Source of the DNA: Acetobacter garciniae
GTDB taxonomy: Bacteria; Pseudomonadota; Alphaproteobacteria; Acetobacterales; Acetobacteraceae
Assembly: GCF_017377735.1 (NCBI RefSeq)
Contig: NZ_JAFVMH010000001.1
Coordinates: 186,001 to 250,000, forward strand
DNA: 64,000 bases
Reading direction: 5' to 3'
Shown here: one piece after another, positions 16,951 to 25,576 of the stretch
How positions within the stretch are numbered: position 1 is the first letter of the stretch
Layout: each line of letters starts with the position of its first letter
Notes under the pieces: generated by a model
The model's database searches: none
What the model was told of the DNA's origin: nothing
Seen by the model: only the letters and a program-made list of their open reading frames with translations
Translations under genes and position numbers: made by a program

Positions 16951-18731
16951 GATATGGCCATCTCCTGGGGTTTTTCGACAAGCTTTTCAATAAAGCGGGT
17001 CATTGTTTCAGGGTCTGTGCAGGGCAGCACGCCAAGGGCTGCGATCTCGGCCTGCACATCGACCGGCAGGCCGGAATTGGAATCCTCGGGGATCTGGTTC
17101 AGCCTGCCGCCGATCAGCACCGGCATGCTCACCCCCACGCGCTCAAGGGCTGCCAGCACCTCGCGCGCGTAGCGCAGGGCAATGCCGTTATAGGTGCTGA
17201 TGGCGATAAAATCGGCCCCATCCGCGACAGCGCGTGCCACGACCGTTTCCGGGTCGGCGGAAGCCCCGGCATCCACCGCTTCGACACCGCTCAGCGCCAG
17301 GATACGCTCGATCAGGTTCTTGCCATGTTCATGCACGTCGGAGGACGCCACGCAGGCGCGCAGCCCCGCACCCGCCACGGCCGGGCGCAGGGCCGGGGTG
17401 ATGCGTTCTGCCCAGTCGCGGGCGTTTTCTTCCAGTTCCTCCACCCATTCCGCCTGCATGACCGCGCGGCGGCCACCCCAGGCGGCGGTATCTGTCGCAC
17501 CCGCGCCGTACAGCGCTTCAAGCCGCTTGGGGCCGATGCGCCGCAGGGCCAGCATAAGGGCCGCGGGGTCGCGAATATCCAGCCCCGTCCGTTCCAGCCC
17601 CGCCAGCACGCTGGCACTGAACCGCCGCCCGGCCTCGATCAGGCTGTCGGCGGCGGCATCCACCTTCGCGCAGTCGATCATATCCAGGCTGGCGCTGGCA
17701 TGTTCGACCATGCGGGCAGCGAAAACCTGGGCGTCTATGATCTCGTCGGTGTCGGGAATGCGCTGGTTTTCGGTCACCGGCACGGGGTTGATGGCATGGC
17801 CCGTATGGTGGCGGCGCAGCGCCCAGATATCGGCCTGCAAATAGCTGGCAAGGCTCGCGTAATTGCCCGCGGGGGTGGATTTATAGGCCACCGTATTGCC
17901 GAACAGCATGGTGCCGGGTGCGTCGGTCAGCGTCCACAACGCCTTGTGGAAGGCCATGCGCACCAGGGGGGACGTGTAATGGTGGCCAAAGCAGTGCGAC
18001 ATGCGCCCGCCGATAAGATCTTCGACGATATAGCGTTCGATCAGCACCATGCCCAGGGCCGAACTCATATCCGCGAACAGGCCGGCAAACCCGTCATCGA
18101 GGTTGGAATGCACCAGCACATCCACCGGCTGGGCGGCGATCAGCCCCAGCGAGATCACGGCGGCTTCGGTCGTGGCTACATCATCGTCCCAATAGGGCAG
18201 GCGGAAGGTGAAATACTGCCCCAGATTGCCAATGGCCGTGGCCCCGGCGGCAATCGCCCCCTTGGTGTTTTCGACAGCACCGGGCAGGCCCAGCATGAAG
18301 TCCCCGAAATGGGCGGCGGCGGGGGCGGCGTTGGTAATGCGGGCGAAATCCTCCGGCCCGTTCAGCACGATGCCGGTGCCGCGCGGGCGCTTGTCGCGCA
18401 GGGCCAGCGGGTAGCCCATGGACCAGTCCAGCGTAATGCCGAACCGATCGACCGTAACACCCTGGCGCGCGCAGGTGGCATGGACCTCGGCAATGGATTC
18501 GATCGTGCGTTCGACGCTGCGAAAGCCGATATGCGCATGCTGCATCATACGGCCCTGGGCCGCGCGCAGGCTCTTGTATTCGGCTTCGCACCCTATGCCG
18601 TTATGGCGCAGGAAGGCGTTGTCCCCCACCTTCCAGTCCCGGGCCAGGGCGCGCCCTTCCTCCAGCAGGTCGGCGCCGGGGCGCATGCGTTCGGCGACAA
18701 GTTCGGCAAGGGGGGGAGAAAACTGCGTCAT
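16947..18731 (-). CDS. Coenzyme-B12-dependent mutase-like protein with fused B12-binding domain
   Basis: 594 residues from the ATG at 18731; an earlier in-frame ATG (18875) is possible and neither has a clear ribosome site. The C-terminal domain (about 455-594) carries the base-off B12 motif DVHEHG (Asp465, His467, Gly470) and a later GGRLNQI glycine pair. The N-terminal part (about 40-450) looks like the TIM-barrel catalytic half of glutamate-mutase-type enzymes, with conserved stretches HSNLDDGFAG and HCFGHHYTSPLVRMAFHKAL. Size and layout recall single-chain carbon-skeleton mutases such as 2-methyleneglutarate mutase. The substrate is unknown. It is the first gene of a coupled pair with the DapA-fold lyase. 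Confidence 0.75.
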   Translation of the reverse strand: MTQFSPPLAELVAERMRPGADLLEEGRALARDWKVGDNAFLRHNGIGCEAEYKSLRAAQGRMMQHAHIGFRSVERTIESIAEVHATCARQGVTVDRFGITLDWSMGYPLALRDKRPRGTGIVLNGPEDFARITNAAPAAAHFGDFMLGLPGAVENTKGAIAAGATAIGNLGQYFTFRLPYWDDDVATTEAAVISLGLIAAQPVDVLVHSNLDDGFAGLFADMSSALGMVLIERYIVEDLIGGRMSHCFGHHYTSPLVRMAFHKALWTLTDAPGTMLFGNTVAYKSTPAGNYASLASYLQADIWALRRHHTGHAINPVPVTENQRIPDTDEIIDAQVFAARMVEHASASLDMIDCAKVDAAADSLIEAGRRFSASVLAGLERTGLDIRDPAALMLALRRIGPKRLEALYGAGATDTAAWGGRRAVMQAEWVEELEENARDWAERITPALRPAVAGAGLRACVASSDVHEHGKNLIERILALSGVEAVDAGASADPETVVARAVADGADFIAISTYNGIALRYAREVLAALERVGVSMPVLIGGRLNQIPEDSNSGLPVDVQAEIAALGVLPCTDPETMTRFIEKLVEKPQEMAIS

Positions 18732-19083
18732 GGCGGGCGGGCATATCCGTACAGGCTGCTGCTGCGGTCCCGAACGGGGGTCTGGTGTCCTGCCTCGCCC
18801 TTTTGGGGGCCATGCGACAGGCCACCGTTCAGGATTGCATACAATATTCAAAAATCGTGGAGTATCATCGGGCATTGCCGCAGGCTTGGCAAGATCAATC
18901 CTGACCCGAAACGGTTTGTCGCAGCATGACCAGGTTCAGTGCGGGGTGCGACTGATGCCGGTAACACGGCAAGGGGCGGTCATTGGCGACCCATTCTGGC
19001 CGCCTTCTCCCGCTTCTTCATCCTGCCGCCGCGTGCCCGGCCCGTTGCCCGGGGGCCCTGGTGTTCCCGTATTGCTTCCTGCC

Positions 19084-19125
19084 CCACCACCTGCGGGTTG
19101 CCCTCAGGCAATCCGCAGGTGGTGG
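19084..19125 (-). terminator. Long hairpin at the 3' end of the FAD dehydrogenase gene
   Basis: Perfect 13-bp arms (CCACCACCTGCGG and complement) extend inward through a G-T pair and TTGCC/GGCAA to a CTCA loop, about 19 paired bases. It starts 11 bp past the stop of the dehydrogenase gene. No T-run follows on the minus strand, so it is either a Rho-assisted or processing-type 3' end, or another structural element. Confidence 0.55.
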
Positions 19126-19135
19126 TTCATATCGC

Positions 19136-20608
19136 TCAGGGGTGGGTCGGGGGCAGCTTTCTGGGGCTGGTCCCGCGATCGGGCGGGAAAATCTTGCCCG
19201 GGTTCATCAGGTTGGCGGGGTCGATGGCGTTCTTGATCCGGTGCATGGTCGTCAGCTCCGCACCACCCCGCCAGGACGGCATCAGGTAGGTCTTGAGCTG
19301 GCCCACCCCGTGCTCGGCCGAAAAGGAGCCATCCAGCTTGCGCACGATGGCGGCCACCGTATCCATGATGGCGTGGTCCTGGGCCAGGAAGGCTTCCGGG
19401 TCCGCCCCTTCGGGCTGGACGAGGTTGAAGTGGATGTTGCCATCCCCGATATGGCCGAACGGGGCCACCCTTATGCCCGGAATAAGGGCCTCGCACGCGG
19501 CGGTGGCCTGCGCGATCAGGGTGGGTATGGCGGGCAGCGGCACCGACACGTCGTTCTTGACCGAGGCCCCGGCCCGTTTCTGGGCTTCGGCATGTTCTTC
19601 GCGCAGTTTCCACAGATCCAGGCGTTGTGCCTCGCTTTCGGCCAGCACGGCATCCGACACCAGGCCGGTTTCCAGCGCGTGGCCCAGCACGTCTTCCATC
19701 AACTCGCGCAGGCTGTTGCCCGCGCGCGGGCTTGCCAGTTCGACCAGCGCATAGGCCGGCGCTGGCTGGGCCAAAGGCAGGCTGGCGCCTTCGATCAGGG
19801 TGTTCACCAGGCCCATGCTCACGCCCGACATGAATTCGAACGCCTGGATGGCCGAAGGGTCTTCCCTGCGGAAAGCGGCGAACAGGTCCAGTGCCGCTTT
19901 GGCGTCGGCCACCGCGCATAATGCCGTCTCCCGCGAACGTGGGGCGGGCTGGAGCTGGATGATCGCGCGGGTGATGATGCCCAGCGTGCCCTCCGCCCCG
20001 ATCAGCAACTGGCGCAGGGCGTAGCCCGTATTGTCCTTGCGCAGCCGGCGCATCAGGTCCAGCACGGTGCCGTCGGGCAGGACGGCCTGCAACCCCAGGG
20101 CCAGTTCGCGCGCATTGCCGTAGCGCACGGTGTTGTTGCCACCCGCATTGGTGGACAGGATACCGCCGATATCGGCCGACCCTTCCGATGAAATGGAAAG
20201 CGGGAACAAGAGCCCTTCGGCGGCGGCGGCGTCCTGTGCGGCTTTCAGGGTCACGCCCGCTTCCACCGTCATGGTCAGGTCCGCATGCTCGATCGCGATC
20301 ACCTGGCGCATGCGGGTGGTGGACACGACCACGGCCCGGCCGGACCCATCGGGTGTTGCGCCGCCCACCATGCTGGTATTGCCCCCCTGGGGCACCATGG
20401 GCACGCCGTGCGCATGGCACAGGGCCACGGCTTTCGCGCATTCCTCGGTCGTGGCCGGGCGCAGGACTGCGGCACAGCGGCCATGGTAAAGGGCCCGCCA
20501 GTCCGTGCAGTAGGGCGATGTGTCGGTGGCCTGCGTCAGGAACCCCGCCGGGCCGAGCAGGGCCAGCAGCGCATCATGTAGCGGGGCGGGAAGGGCGGTT
20601 TCATACAT
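19136..20608 (-). CDS. FAD-linked D-2-hydroxyacid dehydrogenase (GlcD/D-2-hydroxyglutarate dehydrogenase type)
   Basis: 490 residues; the ATG at 20608 has AGGA at 6 bases. The N-terminal PCMH-type FAD domain shows PQGGNTSMVGGA and later SADIGGILSTNAGGNNTVRYGN, which are typical for GlcD and D-2-hydroxyglutarate dehydrogenases. The C-terminal oxidase domain has the metal-site motif GHIGDGNIHFN and an HGVGQLK loop. It oxidises a D-2-hydroxyacid (lactate, glycolate or 2-hydroxyglutarate) to the keto acid, passing electrons to the respiratory chain. The exact substrate is open. It lies 5' of the B12 mutase/lyase pair on the same strand but separated by a strong hairpin and 404 bp. Confidence 0.88.
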   Translation of the reverse strand: MYETALPAPLHDALLALLGPAGFLTQATDTSPYCTDWRALYHGRCAAVLRPATTEECAKAVALCHAHGVPMVPQGGNTSMVGGATPDGSGRAVVVSTTRMRQVIAIEHADLTMTVEAGVTLKAAQDAAAAEGLLFPLSISSEGSADIGGILSTNAGGNNTVRYGNARELALGLQAVLPDGTVLDLMRRLRKDNTGYALRQLLIGAEGTLGIITRAIIQLQPAPRSRETALCAVADAKAALDLFAAFRREDPSAIQAFEFMSGVSMGLVNTLIEGASLPLAQPAPAYALVELASPRAGNSLRELMEDVLGHALETGLVSDAVLAESEAQRLDLWKLREEHAEAQKRAGASVKNDVSVPLPAIPTLIAQATAACEALIPGIRVAPFGHIGDGNIHFNLVQPEGADPEAFLAQDHAIMDTVAAIVRKLDGSFSAEHGVGQLKTYLMPSWRGGAELTTMHRIKNAIDPANLMNPGKIFPPDRGTSPRKLPPTHP

Positions 20609-20669
20609 GGCGTTTCCTGCAAGAGAACTGATCCGAAGGACCACGACGAAGGCACGGGCCGCGCATAGG

Positions 20670-21224
20670 TCAGCCTATGCTGCGCGTATCGCTTATCGCG
20701 GGGCGCGCGGTGGCGGAATACAGGACGTGGAAGAATTCGGTCCCGGCAATGCCGGTCAGCAGCCCCGCCATGACGGTGGCCACAATAGTGACCTTGCGTG
20801 AATAGCGCGAGGAAAGCTGGATGGCCGCAAGATGGGTCTGCAATTCCGCGCGGGACTGCTGCGTCAGGTAAAGCTGGGCCTTGAGCGATTCGTTCTGCGA
20901 CCTGATCGTGCGCAGGTCCCGGTCCAGGCGGTTGATGCTGTCCGCCATTTCGCGCAGCTGGGTGCGGTAGGTGTCGGGCATGTCGGGCTTGGCGCGGGTA
21001 TTGGCGGCGCGTGCGCGGGTGCCTGCCGCAGCACCCTGGGCGCGGCTGGGGTCAACAGCCAAGGTCTGGAACAGGTTTTTCAGCGCCCCGCCCGTGGTGG
21101 CGTTGCGTTGCGCGCGCCTGCGCAGCGTTTCCAGTGCGGCGGCTGACTGCCCCGCCTGTTCTTCCAGCACCAGCGCCAGGATATCGGACAGGAGCTTGAC
21201 TTCCTTGGGGTCGAACTCGCTCAT
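20670..21224 (-). CDS. Membrane-anchored protein with helical N-terminus, unknown
   Basis: 184 residues. The ATG at 21224 overlaps the stop of the upstream Sua5 gene as ATGA. The N-terminus is acidic and helical (SEFDPKEVKLLSDILALVLE), the middle is an Ala/Arg-rich linker, then a helix-turn-helix-like coiled stretch (MADSINRLDRDLRTIRSQNE) precedes a single transmembrane segment at about 150-172 (VTIVATVMAGLLTGIAGTEF). No cysteines or catalytic motifs are present. No family is recognised. It is probably co-transcribed with Sua5, cysQ upstream and perhaps the dehydrogenase downstream. Confidence 0.7.
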   Translation of the reverse strand: MSEFDPKEVKLLSDILALVLEEQAGQSAAALETLRRRAQRNATTGGALKNLFQTLAVDPSRAQGAAAGTRARAANTRAKPDMPDTYRTQLREMADSINRLDRDLRTIRSQNESLKAQLYLTQQSRAELQTHLAAIQLSSRYSRKVTIVATVMAGLLTGIAGTEFFHVLYSATARPAISDTRSIG

Positions 21225-22255
21225 AAAGGACTGTCGCCTTCCTGCGTCGCGGGGATGGAATATGCGTGGCCCGAAGAAGCGCCCGGGCGGGGTGCGGCGG
21301 CACGGGTCAGCCGATCGCGAATGGCCAGCCCCAGCCCCTGTTCGGGAATGGGCTGCACGGCAATACCGCGCAGGTGTCGCCTTGCACCTTCCCCATCGAG
21401 CGTGCGCAGGCCGGTGAACAGCCGGGCGGCGGCTTCTTCCAGGCTGGCGTGCTCGCTCAGGTTCCATACCAGTGCCGCAGGGCTGCCGTGTTGCGGGCCA
21501 AAGGCCAGCAGGGCTTCATCCGCCCGGGGGGTGGTAACATCCAGCCTTACGGGCAGGTGCGGGGCGTAATGCGAAAGCATCCGCCCGGGTGAAAGCGGGG
21601 CCGCATCGCTTTGCGTATCGGGCAGGGCTATGGGGCCGCACACGGCTTGCAGGGCCTCCAACGTCACGCCGCCGGGGCGCAGCAGGCAGGGCCGCGCGGG
21701 GTCGGAAATATCCAGCACCGTGCTTTCCAGCCCCACGGCGCAGGGTCCGCTATCCAGCACCGCGTCTATGCGGCCATCAAGCTCTTCCAGCACATGCGCC
21801 GCATCAGACGGGCTGATCCGCCCCGACCGGTTGGCTGATGGTGCGGCAACCGGCCGGTCGGTCAGGCGCAGCAGGGTCTGCGCGGCGTCGCCCCGTGGCA
21901 CGCGCACGGCAAGGGTCGCCAGCCCGTCCGCCGCCAGGTCGCTGACCGTGCTGCCAGCCGCACGGGGCAGCACCAATGTCAGTGGGCCGGGCCAGAAGGC
22001 TTTGGCCAGGCGTTGGGCCAGCGCATTGGGCACAACCTGTTCGAACGCCGCTGCGGCTGTGGGAAAATGGCTGATAAGCGGGTTGAAGCGCGGCCGGTTC
22101 TTGGCTTCGAAAATACGCGCCACCGCCTGGGGTTGTGTCGCATCCCCGCCCAGCCCGTAAACGGTTTCCGTGCCGAACGCCACCAGCCCGCCCGCGCGCA
22201 GGATACTGGCGGCGGTGGCAAGGCCGGATGCTGTGTTCTCCAGGCGTCTGGTCAT
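21221..22255 (-). CDS. Sua5/TsaC L-threonylcarbamoyladenylate synthase
   Basis: 344 residues from the ATG at 22255. The YrdC domain comes first, with the ATP/threonine-binding signatures FGTETVYGLGGDATQ, KNRPRFNPLISH, WPGPLTLVLP and AAPSANRSGRISPS. The following C-terminal Sua5 domain (SPGRMLSHYAPHLPVRL onward) shows it is the two-domain Sua5 type rather than short TsaC. It makes threonylcarbamoyl-AMP for the universal t6A37 modification of ANN-decoding tRNAs. It lies between cysQ (119 bp upstream) and the membrane-anchored unknown, which it overlaps. Confidence 0.93.
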   Translation of the reverse strand: MTRRLENTASGLATAASILRAGGLVAFGTETVYGLGGDATQPQAVARIFEAKNRPRFNPLISHFPTAAAAFEQVVPNALAQRLAKAFWPGPLTLVLPRAAGSTVSDLAADGLATLAVRVPRGDAAQTLLRLTDRPVAAPSANRSGRISPSDAAHVLEELDGRIDAVLDSGPCAVGLESTVLDISDPARPCLLRPGGVTLEALQAVCGPIALPDTQSDAAPLSPGRMLSHYAPHLPVRLDVTTPRADEALLAFGPQHGSPAALVWNLSEHASLEEAAARLFTGLRTLDGEGARRHLRGIAVQPIPEQGLGLAIRDRLTRAAAPRPGASSGHAYSIPATQEGDSPL

Positions 22256-22374
22256 GGGTCTTCCATATCGCGCGCTACCGGGGGCGCGGCATGCACCGTC
22301 ACACCGGGCAGGGCCATGAAAGCCCGGCCCGGTGTGACGGCGTGCAACGATACCCCAATGGCTGGCGCGCGGGG

Positions 22375-23145
22375 TTACAGCGTTCCGGTACAGACAAATG
22401 AGGGATTTTTCCAGTCCGTTTTGCCGTACAGCAGTTCCGAACCGTCCAGCAGCGTCACATGCCCGCCTGCGGCTTCCACAATGGCCTGCGGGGCTGCGGT
22501 GTCCCATTCCATAGTGGGGCCAAGGCGGGGGTAGAGGTCCACCAGCCCTTCGGCCACCCGGGCGAATTTCACGGCCGAGCCGATATTGCCCAATGTCGCG
22601 ATCTTGCGGCCGTTGAGGTATTCGGCCAGGCGCGTGTCATCCGCATGGTGGCGCGATGCCAGGACGCTCAGCCCCTCGGCCGGGGCGCGGCGCACGCGAA
22701 TGGGTGTGACCCCCGTCTTGTCCTTGCGGTGCGCGCCAAGGCCTACGCCGCCGCTGTAAATCTGGTAATAGGCGGGCAGGGCCATGGCCCCCAGCACCGC
22801 CCGGCCGTTGCGCACCAGCCCGATATTGACGGTAAAGTCATCGCGCCCGGCGGCGAATTCACGCGTGCCGTCCAGCGGGTCCACCAGCCAGTAGGCGGGG
22901 GCCACGGCGGTGCGTGCGCCCGCTGCCACTTCTTCTTCCGCGATTACGGGAATATCCGGTGTGGCCGCGCGCAGGCCGCGCAGGATATGTGCCTCCGCCG
23001 CGTGGTCGGCCTCCGTCACGGGGGAGGAGTCGGTCTTGGTCAGGGTCTTGAAGCCCCGGGCGCGAATGACGCGGATAATTTCGGCGGCCTCTTCGCTCAG
23101 CCGGGTGGCCAGGGCCAGCAGGTCGGTATCTGTATGGGTTGTCAT
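22375..23145 (-). CDS. cysQ: 3'(2'),5'-bisphosphate nucleotidase, CysQ/inositol-phosphatase family
   Basis: 256 residues from the ATG at 23145. The metal-site motifs are all present: TKTDSSPVTEADHAAE, IAEEE, WLVDPLDGTREF and the C-terminal MEWDTAAPQAIVEAAGG. The DPLDGTREF variant with Arg-Glu-Phe is typical of CysQ rather than SuhB. CysQ hydrolyses PAP, a by-product of sulfate assimilation and CoA transfer, to AMP. Its own C-terminal end (KNPSFVCTG) fits the family. It is divergent from pepA over about 230 bp. Confidence 0.9.
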   Translation of the reverse strand: MTTHTDTDLLALATRLSEEAAEIIRVIRARGFKTLTKTDSSPVTEADHAAEAHILRGLRAATPDIPVIAEEEVAAGARTAVAPAYWLVDPLDGTREFAAGRDDFTVNIGLVRNGRAVLGAMALPAYYQIYSGGVGLGAHRKDKTGVTPIRVRRAPAEGLSVLASRHHADDTRLAEYLNGRKIATLGNIGSAVKFARVAEGLVDLYPRLGPTMEWDTAAPQAIVEAAGGHVTLLDGSELLYGKTDWKNPSFVCTGTL

Positions 23146-23374
23146 GCGCGTATCATACGCCAGCTTGCGCCATCCGTCATGCCTGCAATGGAATGGCCCG
23201 CCTGCCGTTGCGCGCACCTGCCCCCACTCATACCTCAGTCATGTCCCCGCCCCGTCCCAGACTGCTGCTGGAGACTGACCGGTCTGGGCCCAGCCCTTGC
23301 CCATGGCCTATTGCCAAGCCAGCGGGGGAGACGTACCCAAGGTGTATCAGTTTTCAGGATGATCGGTAGAACTC

Positions 23375-24847
23375 ATGCTTCAGGTTTCATTTTCTTCTGA
23401 AACACAGCCCGCTGGCGGCTCGCTGGCCGTTCTGGTGCCCCAGGACAAGACCTTCGGGCCCGCCTTTTCGGCGCTGGACACGTTGGTTGGCGGCGCGCTG
23501 GGCCGTGCCGCGGCGGCAGAGGACTTCACCGGCAAGGACGGCACAAGCTGTGTCGTTCTGGCCCCCAGCCCCGCTTTCGAGCGGATCGTGCTGGTGGGGC
23601 TGGGCAAGACGGATGAGATCGATGCCTGCGCCGCCGAAAAGGCGGGGGGGCTTGCCGCATCCCTGCTGGCCCGGGTCGAGCAGGCCAGCCTAATCACGGG
23701 CGAAGTTTCGGCCCCGCTGGCGGCCCATGTCGCATTGGGTGCGGTGCTGGGCGCCTATCACTTCAGCCTGTATCACGGCGCGCCCGAAGCGCTGAAAAAC
23801 CACAAGTTGACGGCCCTGAGCGTGCTGACCCCCCATGCGACGGAGGCCGAAGGGCTGTGGCCGTCCCTGCGGGCGGTTGCGCGCGGCGTGGTGCTGACGC
23901 GCGATCTGGTGAGCGAGCCCGCCAATGTCCTGCACCCGGTGGAATTCGCCGAACGCGCCACCACCCTGCGGGGCTTGGGGTTGGAGGTCGAGGTGCTGGA
24001 CCGCCCGGCCATGGAAAAGCTGGGTTTTGGCGCGCTGCTGGGCGTGGCCCAGGGCAGTGCGAACGAACCGCGCCTTGTGATCATGCGCTGGAATGGCGGG
24101 GCGGAGGGCGAAGCCCCCGTGGCCTTTATCGGCAAGGGGGTCACGTTCGATTCGGGCGGTATTTCCATCAAGCCCGCCGCCGGTATGGAAGACATGAAGT
24201 GGGACATGGCCGGCGCCGGTGTGGTGACCGGGCTCATGGCGGCGCTGGCCGGGCGCAAGGCGCGGGTGAATGCCGTGGGCGTGGTCGGGCTGGTGGAAAA
24301 CATGGTCTCCGGCACAGCCCAGCGGCCTGGTGACGTGGTGCGCAGCGCGTCGGGCAAGACGATCGAGGTGCTCAATACCGATGCCGAAGGCCGCCTGGTC
24401 CTGGCCGATGTGCTGTGGTACGCGCGTGAACGCTTTGCCCCGAAGCTGATGGTCGACCTTGCCACCCTGACGGGCGCTATCATCATCGGGCTGGGGCATG
24501 AATATGCGGGCCTGTTCTCCAATGACGATGCGCTGGCCTCGGGCCTTGCGGATGCCGGTGCCTTCACGGGTGAGAAACTGTGGCGCATGCCCCTGAACAA
24601 GGATTATGACGCGCTGCTGAAATCCGACATCGCGGATATGAAGAACATCAGCGGCGGCCGCGCGGCCGGTTCGATCACCGCCGCCCAGTTCCTGCAACGC
24701 TTCGTGGACAAGACCCCCTGGGCGCATCTGGACATTGCGGGCATGGCCTGGGCGGACAAGGCCCGCAACGGCCAGCCAAAAGGGGCCACCGGCTTTGGCG
24801 TGCGCCTGCTCGACCGGTTTGTGCGCACCGCTTTCGAAGCGGACTGA
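23375..24847 (+). CDS. pepA: Leucyl (cytosol) aminopeptidase, peptidase family M17
   Basis: 490 residues, standard length. The N-terminal macrodomain-like half is followed by the dizinc catalytic domain: GKGVTFDSGGISIKPAAGM with the metal-binding lysine and aspartate, and the family signature NTDAEGRLVLAD. PepA hexamers cleave N-terminal residues; in some bacteria they also bind DNA in site-specific recombination. The gene is convergent with holC; in many proteobacteria pepA and holC are adjacent in tandem, so the neighbourhood is conserved but holC is inverted here. Confidence 0.95.
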   Translation: MLQVSFSSETQPAGGSLAVLVPQDKTFGPAFSALDTLVGGALGRAAAAEDFTGKDGTSCVVLAPSPAFERIVLVGLGKTDEIDACAAEKAGGLAASLLARVEQASLITGEVSAPLAAHVALGAVLGAYHFSLYHGAPEALKNHKLTALSVLTPHATEAEGLWPSLRAVARGVVLTRDLVSEPANVLHPVEFAERATTLRGLGLEVEVLDRPAMEKLGFGALLGVAQGSANEPRLVIMRWNGGAEGEAPVAFIGKGVTFDSGGISIKPAAGMEDMKWDMAGAGVVTGLMAALAGRKARVNAVGVVGLVENMVSGTAQRPGDVVRSASGKTIEVLNTDAEGRLVLADVLWYARERFAPKLMVDLATLTGAIIIGLGHEYAGLFSNDDALASGLADAGAFTGEKLWRMPLNKDYDALLKSDIADMKNISGGRAAGSITAAQFLQRFVDKTPWAHLDIAGMAWADKARNGQPKGATGFGVRLLDRFVRTAFEAD

Positions 24848-24975
24848 AACCCCCGGCACGGCGGTCACCATCCCTGCTCCTGCACGGTGGCCGCCGCCTG
24901 AGAAAAATATATCGAAAGGTGAGCGGGCGCGTTGTGCGGGGGCTTTGCGGGCCACCATGCAAGGCCCCTTTCTGT

Positions 24976-24996
24976 AGCACCTTACGGTGTGGTGCT
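24976..24996 (+). terminator. Weak terminator-like hairpin between pepA and holC
   Basis: AGCACC and GGTGCT arms around a 9-base loop, followed by only TTAG. A longer GC-rich stem (24859-24869 with 24886-24896, 11 bp, one wobble) precedes it. Either could end pepA transcripts; neither has a proper T-tract. Confidence 0.35.
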
Positions 24997-25022
24997 TTAG
25001 CCCGCCCGGTAGCGCGCCTTGC

Positions 25023-25469
25023 CTAGCGGGCGCGTTTCCAGCCCTGTTCTTCCTGCCGCCAATAGGCCAGGTCGTGCCCATCTGCCTTGGCCGCGCTCCA
25101 GCGTTCACGCGCCTGGGCGACCGCCGCATCGTCCAGCCCGTCGAACAGGTCGAACACCCGTTCGAAGCGGGAGAGGTCGGCACTGCTCCTGTTTTCGAGC
25201 AGGAATAGGAAGCGCGCGTCGTTCGGGCAGTCTTCCCCCGTTGTCAGCCATATGGGTTGCAGGTTGGGGCACGGCGTGCCCTCGCTCCCATGCGGCAGCC
25301 ATGTGGGGGTGGAAACCTGCCACAACGCCTTGTCCAGTTCCTGCAGAAGCGGCTTGCCCGCGCACCACACCACGGCTTTCTGCCCGCTTGCCACGGTGCG
25401 TGCCAGCAGGCGGGGCAGGGCGTCCGCCACACCCGAGCGGGTAAGGTGATAGAAACCGATCTGTGTCAT
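25023..25469 (-). CDS. holC: DNA polymerase III subunit chi
   Basis: 148 residues from the ATG at 25469. The family pattern is visible: GFYHLTRSGVADALPRLLART at the start, KAVVWCAGKPLLQELDKALW, then FLPHG-like WLPHGSEG and PIWLTTGEDCPNDARFLFLLENR, ending in the RWSAAKADGHDLAYWRQ helix. Chi links the polymerase III clamp loader to SSB at the fork. It is convergent with pepA. Confidence 0.92.
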   Translation of the reverse strand: MTQIGFYHLTRSGVADALPRLLARTVASGQKAVVWCAGKPLLQELDKALWQVSTPTWLPHGSEGTPCPNLQPIWLTTGEDCPNDARFLFLLENRSSADLSRFERVFDLFDGLDDAAVAQARERWSAAKADGHDLAYWRQEEQGWKRAR

Positions 25470-25576
25470 ACTCGCTATTCTAGCAGCATTCACGCCCCGC
25501 CCAAGTGCACGATGGCATTCTTGTGCCGCACCCTGCCCGACGGGCAGCAGCAGGCGGGGAAGACGGGAGAAAGACC

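Noticed and set aside
18732..18875. Cobalamin riboswitch upstream of the B12 mutase gene
   Set aside because: No B12-box-like conserved core or multi-stem structure could be found there.
17325..18929. Long plus-strand open frame (534 codons) inside the B12 mutase region
   Set aside because: It is the reverse complement of a clear B12-binding protein; its translation is Gly/His/Arg/Gln-rich, without domains, as expected of antisense frames in high-GC DNA.
23690..25183. 497-codon minus-strand frame opposite pepA
   Set aside because: Antisense shadow; pepA has intact M17 motifs on the other strand.
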